From the NCBI RefSeq assembly GCF_005870035.1, contig NZ_SWJG01000012.1, positions 62,001-126,000 on the forward strand: a DNA stretch of 64,000 bases. The letters are read 5' to 3'. A model generated the notes under the pieces. It did no database searches and had not been told where the DNA came from. It worked only from the letters and a program-made list of their open reading frames with translations. The stretch comes from Spirosoma lacussanchae (GTDB taxonomy: Bacteria > Bacteroidota > Bacteroidia > Cytophagales > Spirosomataceae). This document shows, piece by piece, positions 17,803 through 27,370 of the stretch. Every line of letters starts with the position of its first letter. Position 1 is the stretch's first letter. The translations under genes and the position numbers were made by a program.

Positions 17803-18411
17803 TCAGGCTGTATGCTGTTGAATAGCCTGTTTTTCCTGTCGGATCGTTCGGAAGTAGCTTGGCGAAAGACCCGTCAGCCGTTTGAACTGGTTGGATAAAT
17901 GCGAGACGCTACTGAATCCGGTCTGATAGGCGATGTCAGTGAGTGGCAAATCGGTATAGACCAGCAATTCTTTTACTTTATCCAATCGCCGTTCAATCAC
18001 GTACCGTTCGAGTGTCTGGCCTTCGCTGGACGAAAACAAGGCACTCAGCGCATCATAATTGGCATGGAATTCATTGGCGATCAACTCCGATAACCGCCCT
18101 CTTGGTTCGCCTGAATCATGCTGATCCAAGGTCTGCTCGATCAGGGCTTTCATGCGGTGAACAAGCGTAACCTTCGCATCGGTCAGCAACGAAAAACCTT
18201 CCTTTTCTAAGGTCTTTCGGATTAGTTCGATCTGCACCGGCGACAGACGACCCTGTAGCCGAACGTGTCCTAATCGCACCTCCGACACCGTAAACCCCAG
18301 CCGTTCCAAATCCTGCCGCACAACCTGAATGCAGCGGGTACATACCATTCCCCGGATGGCAAGGGGTGCTTCGTGGATAGTGGACTGTTGACCTGCCATG
18401 CTCATGCACAA
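17803..18411 (-). CDS. HMA-AraC one-component metal regulator
   Basis: 202 residues. The N-terminal 75 residues resemble an HMA fold with a CxxC metal site ([13 protein letters not shown]). The C-terminus is an AraC DNA-binding domain with two helix-turn-helix units ([20 protein letters not shown] and the [10 protein letters not shown] end). The likely role is a cytoplasmic Cu(I) sensor that activates copper genes. It sits between two copper ATPase genes, with a direct-repeat site in front (18456-18521), so autoregulation is likely. Paralogues lie at 30503, 49870 and 50940. Confidence 0.88.
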   Translation of the reverse strand: MCMSMAGQQSTIHEAPLAIRGMVCTRCIQVVRQDLERLGFTVSEVRLGHVRLQGRLSPVQIELIRKTLEKEGFSLLTDAKVTLVHRMKALIEQTLDQHDSGEPRGRLSELIANEFHANYDALSALFSSSEGQTLERYVIERRLDKVKELLVYTDLPLTDIAYQTGFSSVSHLSNQFKRLTGLSPSYFRTIRQEKQAIQQHTA

Positions 18412-18455
18412 TTTGTTGACAACGGATTTAATAGTGTGAACAATTCTTAACCGAA

Positions 18456-18521
18456 CAAAGCTATCTCGTCCTGCCCGGCTTTACTTGCAAGATTGTCCGG
18501 TAAATCTTACAGAATTTTTGG
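18456..18521 (-). promoter_or_regulatory. Copper-regulated promoter upstream of HMA-AraC gene, divergent from CPH ATPase
   Basis: CAAAGCTA at 18456-18463 is a perfect reverse -7 box (TAnnTTTG) for the leftward AraC gene. TTGCAAGATT starts 29 bases further (18485-18494), then TTACAGAATTTTTGG at 18507-18521, 22 bases on. The site may also serve the rightward ATPase gene at 18599. Confidence 0.7.
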
Positions 18522-18598
18522 AAGTAGCTCACAATAAGCTATTCGCTAAACCACAGTAGATTTTTTAGGGTTCTTTGGAAGCATTATTTGTCAGAACC

Positions 18599-21034
18599 AT
18601 GAAACATCAGCATCGGTATATGATTCACGGCCTATCGACGCCGGAGCAAGCTAATCAAGTTCAACAGGCCTTGCTGAGACACCCGGCTATACTGGCCGCT
18701 ACCGTGACCGTTGAGTCTGCCGAGGTCGCTATCACCGTAGAAGAACACCCATCTATTGGGGAGCTACAAACCGTGGTCGATACAGTCGGCCAATTCCACC
18801 TGATGGAAATAAAGCAACCGGCACATCAACATCATCACGAAGCTGCCCCCCAGCCGCCCATGCCGGGGAAATCGTCTGCCGGAAAGCAGCCCCGGCAACA
18901 CACGGATCACGACGGACACGAGGGGGGAGGCCACCCGGCCAATCATCAGGATAACACGGGTATGAATCAGGGAGTAATGGATCATAGCCGGATGGACCAC
19001 AGTAAGATGGACCACAGCCAAATGAACTACAAAGGCATGGATCACAGCAAGATGGGGCATGGTGGCCATGACCACGGGGCGATGATCGCCGATTTTCTGC
19101 GTCGCTTCTGGATTTGTTTAGTTCTGTCGGTGCCCGTGGTCGCGTTGTCCATGATGTTTCAGGACCTGGTCGGTTACCACCTCGATTTTCCGTATCGGGA
19201 ACCCCTCGTCGTCGTACTGGCCTCCGTCATTTACGTCTATGGTGGCTGGCCATTTCTGACCGGCATGATCGATGAGCTACGTATCCGGCAATCAGGTTCC
19301 CCTAGACCGGGCATGATGACCTTGGTGGCCGTTGCGATTACGGCGGCCTATGCCTACAGCGTAGCGGTGTCGTTCGGCTGGCTTCAGGGTATGGATTTTT
19401 TCTGGGAACTGGCAACCCTGATTGATATTATGCTCCTGGGTCATTACTTGGAGATGAAATCGGTTGCCGGGGCCTCGCGTTCGCTTGAACTGATCGTGCA
19501 AATGTTGCCCGCCGAGGCCCACAAAGTCGATGGCGATCAACTAACTGACGTTAAGGTTGACACGCTTACTGAAGGTGATCTGGTACTGATTCGGCCCGGC
19601 GAACGCATTCCGACGGATGGCGAGGTGGTCGAGGGAAACAGTGCCGTGAATGAAAGTATGCTGACGGGCGAAAGCGTGCCCGTTGAGAAAAAGCAACGCG
19701 ATAGGGTGATTGCCGGGGCCGTGAATGGCGAGGGTTCGCTAAAAATTAAGGTTACGCATAAAGGCGAAGACAGCTACCTCAACAAAGTGGTGCGAATGGT
19801 GGAGGAGGCCCAAAACACTAAATCACAGACCCAAACGCTGGCTGACCGGGCGGCTGGCTGGCTGACGTTACTTTCACTGTCCGTCGGGCTTATCACATTG
19901 GTCGTTTGGCTGGTAGGTGGTAAAGAAGTCTCGTTTGCCGTTGAGCGGATGGTCACGGTTATGGTCACGGCCTGTCCGCACGCACTGGGGGTTGCTATTC
20001 CGCTGGTTGTTGCTATTTCAACGGCTATTTCGGCGCAGAAGGGCCTGCTGATTCGCAACCGCACGGCGTTTGAGGAAGCCCGCAAAATTACGGTGATGGT
20101 ATTCGACAAAACGGGTACGCTCACCGAAGGCGAGTTTGGTGTAACACGGATTCAGTTGCTGAAGCCGGATGACGAAGCCAGTTTTCTGGGTAGGGTGGCG
20201 GCTCTGGAACAGCAGTCACAGCATCCCATTGCCCAGGGCATCGTTCGCGAAGCCAAGAAACGAAACCTTACGATGCCGACCATCACTAACTTTCAATCCA
20301 TCACCGGCAAGGGCGTGTCAGCAACGGTAGATGGTCAGCGGGTGGTGGTGGTGAGTCCGGGCTACCTGAAAGAAAAAGGCATTGAACAACCCCACGATGC
20401 CTTTGCCAGTGGAGTCGAAACAGTCGTATTTGTGTTGATTAACGACCAATTAGCCGGGTATGTAGCCCTGGCCGACAAAATCCGGGAAGACTCAAAAGAG
20501 GCCGTACAGCGGTTGCAACAATCAGGTATTAAGGTGTATATGGCGACGGGCGACAATCAGAAAGTAGCCGATGCGGTGGCTAAAGAACTTGGCCTGGATG
20601 GTGTTTATGCCGAAGTATTGCCCGACCAAAAAGTGAACGTGGTTAAAGACTTACAAAAGCAAGGACAGTTTGTGGCGATGACCGGCGACGGGGTAAACGA
20701 TGCGCCGGCCCTGGCGCAGGCCAACGTAGGTATTGCTGTTGGTTCCGGCACCGACGTGGCCGCCGAAACCGCTGACATTATCTTAGTGAACAGCCGCCCC
20801 ACCGACATCACCAACTTAGTCGAGTTTGGTAAGGCTACGTACCGCAAGATGATTCAGAACCTTTTCTGGGCAACTGGCTACAACGTTGTCGCTATTCCCC
20901 TGGCGGCTGGGGTGCTGTACCCTAATTTCGTACTTAGTCCGGCTATTGGGGCCGTGCTGATGAGTGCCAGCACGGTCATCGTAGCTCTGAACGCGCAATT
21001 ACTGAAGCGGAGTCTGCGTAGTAGCAACCCGTAG
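18599..21034 (+). CDS. copB: P1B-type copper ATPase, CPH (CopB) class, His/Met-rich N-terminus
   Basis: 811 residues from ATG 18599 (MKHQHR); an ATG at 18575 adds eight residues. The N-terminus is an HMA-like fold without CxxC. A His/Met-rich stretch (about 75-165) follows, with four MDHS units (MDHSRM, MDHSKM, MDHSQM). The metal-site motif is CPH (459-461), phosphorylation Asp503 lies in DKTGTLTEG, and SQHPIAQG and [10 protein letters not shown] are present. CPH marks the P1B-3 subclass, exporters of Cu(II) or Cu(I)/Ag. It is transcribed divergently from the HMA-AraC gene. Confidence 0.93.
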   Translation: MKHQHRYMIHGLSTPEQANQVQQALLRHPAILAATVTVESAEVAITVEEHPSIGELQTVVDTVGQFHLMEIKQPAHQHHHEAAPQPPMPGKSSAGKQPRQHTDHDGHEGGGHPANHQDNTGMNQGVMDHSRMDHSKMDHSQMNYKGMDHSKMGHGGHDHGAMIADFLRRFWICLVLSVPVVALSMMFQDLVGYHLDFPYREPLVVVLASVIYVYGGWPFLTGMIDELRIRQSGSPRPGMMTLVAVAITAAYAYSVAVSFGWLQGMDFFWELATLIDIMLLGHYLEMKSVAGASRSLELIVQMLPAEAHKVDGDQLTDVKVDTLTEGDLVLIRPGERIPTDGEVVEGNSAVNESMLTGESVPVEKKQRDRVIAGAVNGEGSLKIKVTHKGEDSYLNKVVRMVEEAQNTKSQTQTLADRAAGWLTLLSLSVGLITLVVWLVGGKEVSFAVERMVTVMVTACPHALGVAIPLVVAISTAISAQKGLLIRNRTAFEEARKITVMVFDKTGTLTEGEFGVTRIQLLKPDDEASFLGRVAALEQQSQHPIAQGIVREAKKRNLTMPTITNFQSITGKGVSATVDGQRVVVVSPGYLKEKGIEQPHDAFASGVETVVFVLINDQLAGYVALADKIREDSKEAVQRLQQSGIKVYMATGDNQKVADAVAKELGLDGVYAEVLPDQKVNVVKDLQKQGQFVAMTGDGVNDAPALAQANVGIAVGSGTDVAAETADIILVNSRPTDITNLVEFGKATYRKMIQNLFWATGYNVVAIPLAAGVLYPNFVLSPAIGAVLMSASTVIVALNAQLLKRSLRSSNP

Positions 21035-21053
21035 CCGTTATCGCCATTTGGGT

Positions 21054-21233
21054 TTAGTTATCACTGCGGAGATAATCCATGAGACCTGACGCACGTATTT
21101 CCAGACGGAGACATAGTTTTTTCCAGTGGGCGGTGTCCGTTTTGGTATCATAAACCGGATGGTCATCCCGAGCAAGCATTTCTGCGATTCGTGCATCAAA
21201 AACATCATCGGAAGCCGTGAGTAGCTCGTTCAT
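21054..21233 (-). CDS. Small acidic protein of 59 residues, unknown
   Basis: An ATG at 21233 opens 59 codons ending in TAA at 21054. The product starts MNELLTASDDVF and ends SGLMDYLRSDN; it is acidic, probably helical, and has a single Cys (WKKLCLRL). No family is recognised. Support comes from its upstream region: a perfect CAAATCTA -7 box lies 20 bases before the ATG and a direct-repeat site follows at the standard 30-base distance, as for the copper genes. It is therefore probably expressed under copper stress. Confidence 0.6.
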   Translation of the reverse strand: MNELLTASDDVFDARIAEMLARDDHPVYDTKTDTAHWKKLCLRLEIRASGLMDYLRSDN

Positions 21234-21252
21234 ACCAGTCAGAATTTTTAGT

Positions 21253-21314
21253 CAAATCTACGAGGTTTCGCCAATGACTACCTTGTAAGATTGTGTCGAA
21301 GAAGTTGTAAAATT
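21253..21314 (-). promoter_or_regulatory. Copper-regulated promoter of the 59-residue gene
   Basis: CAAATCTA (21253-21260) is a perfect reverse TAnnTTTG. TTGTAAGATT begins 30 bases later (21283-21292) and TTGTAAAATTCGG 22 bases after that (21305-21317). Confidence 0.7.
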
Positions 21315-21384
21315 CGGAAGTTCAGGCGTTTAACGGCGTACTGTATAGCCCCAGACAGCACGTCAAATCTCTTCTCTATTAACC

Positions 21385-21618
21385 ATGTTTAGACATCTTC
21401 ATCCGTTAAGCCCGCTGTTATTACTGTTTGGTATGTGGGCGTGTCAACCGCCGGATCAGGCGCAGGAATTGGTCAAAGAGGCTATTCAAGTACATGGGGA
21501 TGCGGCATACAATAACAAGCGGATTGAATTTGATTTCCGTACCTATCTTCAGGAGTTTGAAACGACAGAAAAGAGAAGCTTAGCCCAATGGCCAAAAGCA
21601 GTGAATTCACTTGTTTAG
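21385..21618 (+). pseudogene. Truncated lipoprotein, N-terminal fragment
   Basis: 77 residues. It starts as a lipoprotein (LLLFGMWAC, Cys19) and continues QELVKEAIQVHGDAAY then IEFDFR, which resembles the N-terminus of a Bacteroidota lipoprotein family of about 250 residues (AIEVHGG...ISFDFR). After that point (about 21545) the similarity stops and the frame runs antisense into the 3' end of the neighbouring desaturase gene. The rest of the lipoprotein is missing, so this looks like a deletion scar. Confidence 0.55.
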
Positions 21619-22474
21619 TACCAGGACGAAAAGGGTATCGAAGCTGCCCCGCGTAGGTACTTGGGAAATCAGGTTCTTCAGCGATGCCGATCTGCCCGAT
21701 CTGTTCAGCCTGGCTTGGTGCGTCGTAATACGTGCCGAAGAGCTTATCCCAGATAACCAGCCAGGCCCCGTAGTTGACCTGAGCGTCTTTGTAGTCGGCC
21801 CGGTGATGCCAGCGGTGCAGTTCGGCCACGCTGAACAGGTGTTTCAGCCAACCGGCCCGGTAGTCAATGTTGGCGTGTTGCAGCATCATGTTGACGGTAA
21901 GCGCGGCCAGCGCTCCCGCGATGACCGACATAGGTGCCCCGATCAGCACACACAGGGTGATACCCGGCAACCCTTCCAGCACCTGATGAATCGGATGTCG
22001 TTTGTCGCCGTTAAGCCAGTAAAGCCGTTCGGAACTGTGGTGAATGGCGTGCAGCTTCCACAGCCACTCGTAACGGTGACTGAGCGCGTGAACGGCGAAC
22101 AGAAAGAAGTCGATGAGGGTTAGGGCGAGCAGCACTTGCGCCCATAACGGCCAGTAGGTTGGAAAAATAGCCCACAAAATTAGCGACTGCCCCAGCCAGA
22201 GAATCATCAATTGGGCCACCACTTTTATGCCATAATTGACTACGTAGTGAACCGTATCGAGATTCAAGTCGCCGTGTTTAGTGCGTAACCAGTCGGTTTC
22301 GTAGGGTAATGCCCGTTCCAGCAGCAACACCACAACGGCGGCTCCGGCAATGACGGACAGCGTAGCCAGATAGGTATTGACACCAGCCGCCAGCAGCGAG
22401 ACAATCAGCAGGAAGGAGCCTGCCCAGATAACCGGATAGAGTAGGTAGCGGAGTAGCGTGATGCGTTTGTTCAT
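21482..22474 (-). CDS. Sterol desaturase / fatty acid hydroxylase family membrane protein
   Basis: 330 residues with several membrane segments and the His clusters of the di-iron fatty acid hydroxylase superfamily: HALSHR, HAIHHSSERLYW and HRWHHRADYK. These enzymes hydroxylate or desaturate lipids using oxygen. Family members usually end soon after a motif like YAGQLRYPF; here 40 further residues run antisense into the truncated lipoprotein, so the natural C-terminus was probably replaced at a recombination junction near 21545-21620. Activity may be retained, as all His motifs are upstream. Confidence 0.85.
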   Translation of the reverse strand: MNKRITLLRYLLYPVIWAGSFLLIVSLLAAGVNTYLATLSVIAGAAVVVLLLERALPYETDWLRTKHGDLNLDTVHYVVNYGIKVVAQLMILWLGQSLILWAIFPTYWPLWAQVLLALTLIDFFLFAVHALSHRYEWLWKLHAIHHSSERLYWLNGDKRHPIHQVLEGLPGITLCVLIGAPMSVIAGALAALTVNMMLQHANIDYRAGWLKHLFSVAELHRWHHRADYKDAQVNYGAWLVIWDKLFGTYYDAPSQAEQIGQIGIAEEPDFPSTYAGQLRYPFRPGTKQVNSLLLAIGLSFSFLSFQTPEDRYGNQIQSACYCMPHPHVLE

Positions 22475-22541
22475 GCTTGTATTTGATAAATGACCGCTAC
22501 AAAGCTCACCATTCCGCCACGGGCAGACTTGAATAAACCGG

Positions 22542-23270
22542 CTATTTTAGCAGTACGTCGGAGGGGCGGATGCCGAACATCTCGGAAAAGGTGCGACTAA
22601 AGTGGGCTGAATCGGCAAAGCCCCCACTGTGGGCAGCCCCGGTTAAATTTTGTCCCTGCAATACGTGCTTTACGCTGACTTGTAGTCGACTCCAAAGAAT
22701 GTACTTCCGAATGGGAATACCAACCTGTTCTTTAAACAGGTGCATCAATCGTCCCTCCGACAGGCACGCAATCTCCGTCAGTTGCCCAAGTGGCAACGGA
22801 TCATCAATGTGAGTTTTTACGTAGTCCAGCACCGAGTCAATTCGCTCATCGACGTTAACGGCCAAAGCTGGTACAACATCCGGCATCAGCCGACGGATCA
22901 ACCGACCAAAAAGGAGGGTCAATTCTCCGGTTGTCGCGGCTTCGGCAACGGGTAAATCAGCCACAAGTTCATCCGACAGACTCAACACGGGTTGTCCATT
23001 AAGGCATTGGGCCAGGTTCCACCCTAAGCGGCTCTCCGGCTCCACATAAACAAACCATTGCCAGCCATTGCCAACGAATCTGTGTGGAACATCGGCTCCC
23101 AATAGCGCAACCCGCCCCCGGTGCAGCCGCTCAGAGCCATTCCAGAACTCACAGGGTCCTTCACTGATAACCATTTCAACGGCGTGGTGATGATGCTGGC
23201 TGACCGAACGTAAATTTCCTCGGTAGAAAGCAAAGCCGTTGTGCAAGTATAGTAATGGAGTTTTATTCAC
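22542..23270 (-). CDS. AraC-family regulator with cupin-like sensor domain
   Basis: 242 residues. The N-terminal half looks like an AraC cupin ligand domain (HHHHAVEMVISEGPCEFWNG, then GADVPHRF). The C-terminal half is an AraC DNA-binding domain with LGQLTEIACLSEGRLMHLFK and the second helix-turn-helix HSGGFADSAHFSRTFSEMFG. It is unrelated to the HMA-AraC group in this window. It lies just upstream of the leftward desaturase gene, so it may regulate that gene; the ligand is unknown. Confidence 0.88.
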   Translation of the reverse strand: MNKTPLLYLHNGFAFYRGNLRSVSQHHHHAVEMVISEGPCEFWNGSERLHRGRVALLGADVPHRFVGNGWQWFVYVEPESRLGWNLAQCLNGQPVLSLSDELVADLPVAEAATTGELTLLFGRLIRRLMPDVVPALAVNVDERIDSVLDYVKTHIDDPLPLGQLTEIACLSEGRLMHLFKEQVGIPIRKYILWSRLQVSVKHVLQGQNLTGAAHSGGFADSAHFSRTFSEMFGIRPSDVLLK

Positions 23271-23337
23271 ATTGTTGTGCTATATATGAAGGCATACGCT
23301 TGCATGGGCTTACTTTAAATCTGTTTCAACGTATCTT

Positions 23338-24126
23338 TTAATGGTGTTTGTAGAAGCCCACTCCTTTTATATCATTCCAGGCAGTAGTCTGGTGGCAGAC
23401 GTAGCACTGGTTAACCTGAACTCCCTCGCAGCAACCGCCAGTCTGTATACTACCTTGCGAAGCAACTTTCTTAGATACCATCTCAAAATGACCCATGTAA
23501 TGGCTGGGCGGAGCCTGATGACACTGAGCGCAATCCGTAGAGCGAACAGAGGGGTGCTGAAATGCCGGTATAGTCCATTGAGTAGTAGCATGACAGGTCG
23601 CACAATCCGTTCCGAACAGTCCAAAATGGGGGTCTTTGGAGCTATGGCAACCCGAACAATTAAGTTCCGCTTCGAGCGAGGAAACGAGCGGGTGGCCCGT
23701 AGGAAGGTCAGCGTTGGCTGTCAATTTTAAGCGCGACCTTAGCTCGGGCAGTAATCGAACTCCTATCTGAGCCAGTGCCTGATGATTCATGGTTCGCAAA
23801 TCAGCGTTCGGTCCCTGATGTTCAATATGGCAGGCAGAACATTTGCCGATATTGGCGTGAAAAGCTGTAGGCTGACGGCCCAATAACGCTTTATCCGCAG
23901 CGTGGCAACCAATGCATTTAGTTTCATCAACACCTTTCACGCCTGTATGACAAGATGCGCAATTGTCCTTCATTGAAGCATGGGCCAGTGATAGTTGACC
24001 CGGCATGACCTGGTTTTGCCACTGAACCGGGCTATCTTCCGGATACTGAAGGGTATAATAAACCGACCCGCCGAAAACCAGCAGGGATACTCCAAAAGCC
24101 CAGTACGTTAATTGCCGTTGAACCAT
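23338..24126 (-). CDS. Heptaheme c-type cytochrome, membrane-anchored
   Basis: 262 residues from ATG 24126 (MVQRQL), which overlaps the end of the cytochrome b gene by 19 bases; the frame extends upstream but that part lies antisense-free inside cytochrome b and is unlikely to be used. One N-terminal membrane anchor is followed by a periplasmic domain with seven CxxCH motifs: CASCH, CIGCH, CSACH, CSGCH, CATCH, CAQCH, CYVCH. It would accept electrons from the preceding cytochrome b and pass them to a periplasmic acceptor. It is the last gene of a four-gene redox operon. Confidence 0.85.
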   Translation of the reverse strand: MVQRQLTYWAFGVSLLVFGGSVYYTLQYPEDSPVQWQNQVMPGQLSLAHASMKDNCASCHTGVKGVDETKCIGCHAADKALLGRQPTAFHANIGKCSACHIEHQGPNADLRTMNHQALAQIGVRLLPELRSRLKLTANADLPTGHPLVSSLEAELNCSGCHSSKDPHFGLFGTDCATCHATTQWTIPAFQHPSVRSTDCAQCHQAPPSHYMGHFEMVSKKVASQGSIQTGGCCEGVQVNQCYVCHQTTAWNDIKGVGFYKHH

Positions 24127-24887
24127 CGCAAACCAAAATAGATGGAGGACCAAATGTGCAAAAAAAGCAGTCCATAGAACGCGCAGGAGGTAACAATATG
24201 CAACACCAGCCAACGCGCCACGCGTCGTTTCAGGAGGTCATGCGTTCGAATGGCGTATTCCACATCAGCGATGGATTCGGTTAACCGAACGGCCCGTACC
24301 GCCAGTGGTGTATCACTGGAAAGTACGGCAGGTGTCGTCCCCCATACGCTGTTTAAAACACGACCCATCAACGAGTGAGTGGCCGCGTACTGAAAATCAG
24401 ATTCCGGTTGTTGACCGCCCCCGCTGACCAACTGGTTATACTGAGTAGCCAATTGATTAAGTAGGGTCTGTTTTTCATGGAGTTCCATAGATGCATAACC
24501 TAAGAAGTACCGTCCGATAAATCCGCTCAGGATTGTGAGCAGCATCATGGCTGTCAATACGATACCTAATGTACTTTCAAAGCGGTGACCTGTATGCAGT
24601 ATAGCCAGTATCGCCCCAATGATACTGGTATAGATATGCCAACTGAGCAACGTTCCTAACGGTATATGACGGGTAAGCAACGGCTTCAGGTAAGCACTTC
24701 GTTTAGCGACTGAGTAAACGAGCGGAGGCAGCACCATTAACACAGTTCCGGTTACGGCCAGCAATCCCCCCGTCAGGCTACCGGGAAAGCGCGGTGAACG
24801 ATGGACCAAAAATCCCAGCCATAAGGCAAGTTGTAGCACTAGTAAACTCCTGATTATTTTTCGTTCGCTTTGCATGATTCTACGCAT
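24108..24887 (-). CDS. Bis-heme b-type membrane cytochrome
   Basis: 259 residues from ATG 24887 (MRRIMQSER), whose start overlaps the stop of the reductase gene; an ATG at 24875 is also possible. About five membrane segments. Two helices each carry a His pair spaced exactly H-x13-H: SWHIYTSIIGAILAILH and LHIVTSCAFYGLLFLH. That spacing is the hallmark of a four-helix bundle holding two stacked b hemes, as in respiratory cytochromes b. It should carry electrons across the membrane from the cytoplasmic 2Fe-2S reductase to the periplasmic heptaheme cytochrome. Confidence 0.8.
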   Translation of the reverse strand: MRRIMQSERKIIRSLLVLQLALWLGFLVHRSPRFPGSLTGGLLAVTGTVLMVLPPLVYSVAKRSAYLKPLLTRHIPLGTLLSWHIYTSIIGAILAILHTGHRFESTLGIVLTAMMLLTILSGFIGRYFLGYASMELHEKQTLLNQLATQYNQLVSGGGQQPESDFQYAATHSLMGRVLNSVWGTTPAVLSSDTPLAVRAVRLTESIADVEYAIRTHDLLKRRVARWLVLHIVTSCAFYGLLFLHIWSSIYFGLRWFNGN

Positions 24888-26751
24888 CAACGGCCACCGG
24901 ACCGGTTGCTTTAGCCTGGCAAGCCAGAATGATATGTCGCGCCCGGTCATCATCATCTAAGGCGTCTTCAACGGCCATCGCTACCGATCCCGTAAGCAGT
25001 TTCGTTTTACAAATGCCGCATGTACCGACCCGACAGGAGTAATCAATATTGACACCAACTTCCTCTGACGCTTCCAGAATCGACTTGTTGGGAGTTAGCA
25101 GGGCCGTTTTGTTGGATTTTACGAACGTAACAACCGTAGCCGTATCGGTCAAAGTTGTTGCCACCAACGGTGGTACGGGCGTTTTTGAGGGAGGGGCCGG
25201 AGCCGGAAATAATTCGACCCGTACATTCTCTTTCGGCACGTTCAACTCGCTAAGCATCTGCTTAACGGCATCAATCATGGGGGCAGGCCCGCAGATATGA
25301 ACGCGACGGGAAGTAATGTCTGGTACGCGGGCATTCAGCACTTCCTTCGTGATACGTCCTAAAAGATAAATACCCTCGGCTGGGCTGTTTTCCTGGCTTA
25401 ACGAAATGGTAACGTGCAGATTCGGGTACCTTTTTTGTAGGTACTCCAGTTCCTCCCGGAAGATAATGCTGCCTTGGTCTTTGCAACTAAAAAGCAGAAA
25501 AATGTCTTTTTTCCAGGACCGATCTGTTAAATACCGGACAACGCTCATCATGGGCGTGATGCCCACTCCCCCGGCAATGAGCACAACACTTTCCGCATCG
25601 GCTTCGGTGAAGGTAAATTTACCCGACGGGCCAGTGAACTGTAGTAAGGCACCCTCTTTAACCTGGGTATGCAGGAAATGAGAAACTACCCCCTGCGGCT
25701 CGTGTTTCACGGTGATTTCGCAGAAATCCCGGTGCGTCGGCGACGAGGCAATCGTATAGGACCGCCTCACGGGCACCCCGGCCTGCTCAATTGTAACGGT
25801 AATAAATTGGCCTGGCAAGTAGTTAAAGGGAAGTTTACCGCCGGTAGGGTCTGCCAGACGAAATGTTTTGACGTTGGGCGTTTCGTCAAATATTTCGGTC
25901 ACCAGCAACGTACCGGACCATGAATTAGGTTTAGAAGGCGCAATGTCAGGGTTAACGGCTGAAATGGGAGTTAGTAAGGCCGTTGTAGTTGGTAGGGCAT
26001 CTGATGCCGGTGCGGGGGTTTCCGGCGAAATACCGGCCAGTTTCGCTACGAGCGCGTTGGCTCGCTTCATTTTCTGAACATACAGGCCCACCACCGCTAC
26101 GACAAATAGGGCCATTGATAACATGGTGATGTAATGAAACCACGATAGTCCAAAGAACCCATGCGGTTGTTCAGTGGATTCCACGGGCAGCAGGTTCATC
26201 TGCTGTTTAAACCACGATAGGGCTGTTACGCGGGGGTCAGTTCCTTCGGCCAGCGTGCGCTGGACGGCTAATCCGCTTTTAAGCAGGGATTGTCCCTGAT
26301 GGATCTGCTCCATGGCCGTCTGAGCGGTTACCTGATCCTGCTCTTGGGTCGCTGACTTCAGGGCTTGCAGGCCCGACGTTAAGAGGCTATTGCCATTACG
26401 GATGCGTTCGTTGGCTAATTGCCCAAGAGCATCGCGTTGGGCAGGATCGAGTGGTGCCTGCATCAGTGATGGAAAGAGTTCTTTCGGGGGCGACTTTCCC
26501 ATCTCCATCATGTCCCCCATCTCAGTCTCCATCCCCCCTTTCAGTCCGCCCCCCATGCCACCCGCCATTTTTCCACCAGCAGTGTCGGGGGTTGGGTTTG
26601 TACCCATCGACATGGGTTGGGCCGATGGCATGGAAGCCTGCTGGGGGTGGTGCTTCTGATGATCGCTTTGAGCCCAGGCTCCCCAGCTAATCAACAGCAA
26701 CGTACAGACTCCGCCCACGGTATAGGGCTTACATATCGTCTTTGTCATCAT
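24880..26751 (-). CDS. Membrane NAD(P)H:flavin reductase with C-terminal 2Fe-2S ferredoxin and periplasmic Met-rich domain
   Basis: 623 residues. A signal-like N-terminus is followed by a Met/Gly/His-rich and helical region (30-200), one membrane segment (206-228), a ferredoxin-reductase module (280-515: FAD site RRSYTIASSP 329-338, nucleotide site GGVGITP 394-400, CGPAPM 487-492) and a plant-type ferredoxin (Cys573, Cys578, Cys581, Cys611). The predicted topology puts the Met-rich domain outside and the catalytic part inside. It overlaps the Met-rich lipoprotein gene upstream by 23 bases and cytochrome b downstream, so translation is probably coupled. It likely feeds electrons from NAD(P)H to cytochrome b; the final acceptor is unknown. 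Confidence 0.85.
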   Translation of the reverse strand: MMTKTICKPYTVGGVCTLLLISWGAWAQSDHQKHHPQQASMPSAQPMSMGTNPTPDTAGGKMAGGMGGGLKGGMETEMGDMMEMGKSPPKELFPSLMQAPLDPAQRDALGQLANERIRNGNSLLTSGLQALKSATQEQDQVTAQTAMEQIHQGQSLLKSGLAVQRTLAEGTDPRVTALSWFKQQMNLLPVESTEQPHGFFGLSWFHYITMLSMALFVVAVVGLYVQKMKRANALVAKLAGISPETPAPASDALPTTTALLTPISAVNPDIAPSKPNSWSGTLLVTEIFDETPNVKTFRLADPTGGKLPFNYLPGQFITVTIEQAGVPVRRSYTIASSPTHRDFCEITVKHEPQGVVSHFLHTQVKEGALLQFTGPSGKFTFTEADAESVVLIAGGVGITPMMSVVRYLTDRSWKKDIFLLFSCKDQGSIIFREELEYLQKRYPNLHVTISLSQENSPAEGIYLLGRITKEVLNARVPDITSRRVHICGPAPMIDAVKQMLSELNVPKENVRVELFPAPAPPSKTPVPPLVATTLTDTATVVTFVKSNKTALLTPNKSILEASEEVGVNIDYSCRVGTCGICKTKLLTGSVAMAVEDALDDDDRARHIILACQAKATGPVAVDA

Positions 26752-27313
26752 CCATCATCGGGGGGTCTTTCGGCATGGGGTTTTTGGCAGCTTTTTTCAT
26801 TTGGGTGGCCCCCTTGCTCATCATACCCATGCCTTTGTCTATCATACCCATACCTTTGCTCATAGTGGGTTGGTTCATAGACCCCATACCTTTGGCAGCG
26901 GTGTCTTTCCCCATCGTCATCACGTCCATGCCCTGGCTCATCATGCTCATTCCCTGGCCCATAGCATCCATATCATCGGCCATCGGCTGACTCGATGCTG
27001 TGGCCGACGATTTACCCATCATTTCTTTGCCCATTGCAATCATGTCCATGCCTTCATCTATCAGTTTAATACCCCGCTCCATCACAGATTTGTCATCGGC
27101 CATCTGTCCCTGATGCATCAGGTCATTGCCGGATTTGACCATATCCATGCCCCGGTGAATCATGTTCATGCCCGAATCATCGTCATGCACTACACGGTCC
27201 GTTGAAGTAGTAGCCGTCTGGGTGTCGTTGACGGATTTATTTTTGTCACGACATCCTGTAAAAGTGGCCGCACCGAGCAGCATCACAAACAGGTACTTAA
27301 TCATTGCTTTCAT
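26729..27313 (-). CDS. Met-rich repeat lipoprotein
   Basis: 194 residues with a lipobox (TFTGC, Cys21). The mature part is built of repeated short Met/Gly units such as GMDMIAMGKEMMGK, GMSMMSQGMDVMTMGK and KGMGMIDKGMGMMSKG. Such Met spacing suggests Cu(I)/Ag(I) binding and an amphipathic helical repeat. The gene starts the redox operon and overlaps the reductase gene by 23 bases; that reductase has a similar Met-rich outer domain. A role as copper donor or sensor for the redox chain is inferred. An ATG three codons later is an alternative start. Confidence 0.75.
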   Translation of the reverse strand: MKAMIKYLFVMLLGAATFTGCRDKNKSVNDTQTATTSTDRVVHDDDSGMNMIHRGMDMVKSGNDLMHQGQMADDKSVMERGIKLIDEGMDMIAMGKEMMGKSSATASSQPMADDMDAMGQGMSMMSQGMDVMTMGKDTAAKGMGSMNQPTMSKGMGMIDKGMGMMSKGATQMKKAAKNPMPKDPPMMDDDKDDM

Positions 27314-27370
27314 GATAAATAGAACGTTTAGTCAATGTTCCGAAATAGAATGAAAAGGAAAGGGGGGCTT

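Noticed and set aside
26745-27205. Rightward His-rich open frames
   Set aside because: Antisense images of the Met-rich lipoprotein (CAT is the complement of ATG), not genes.
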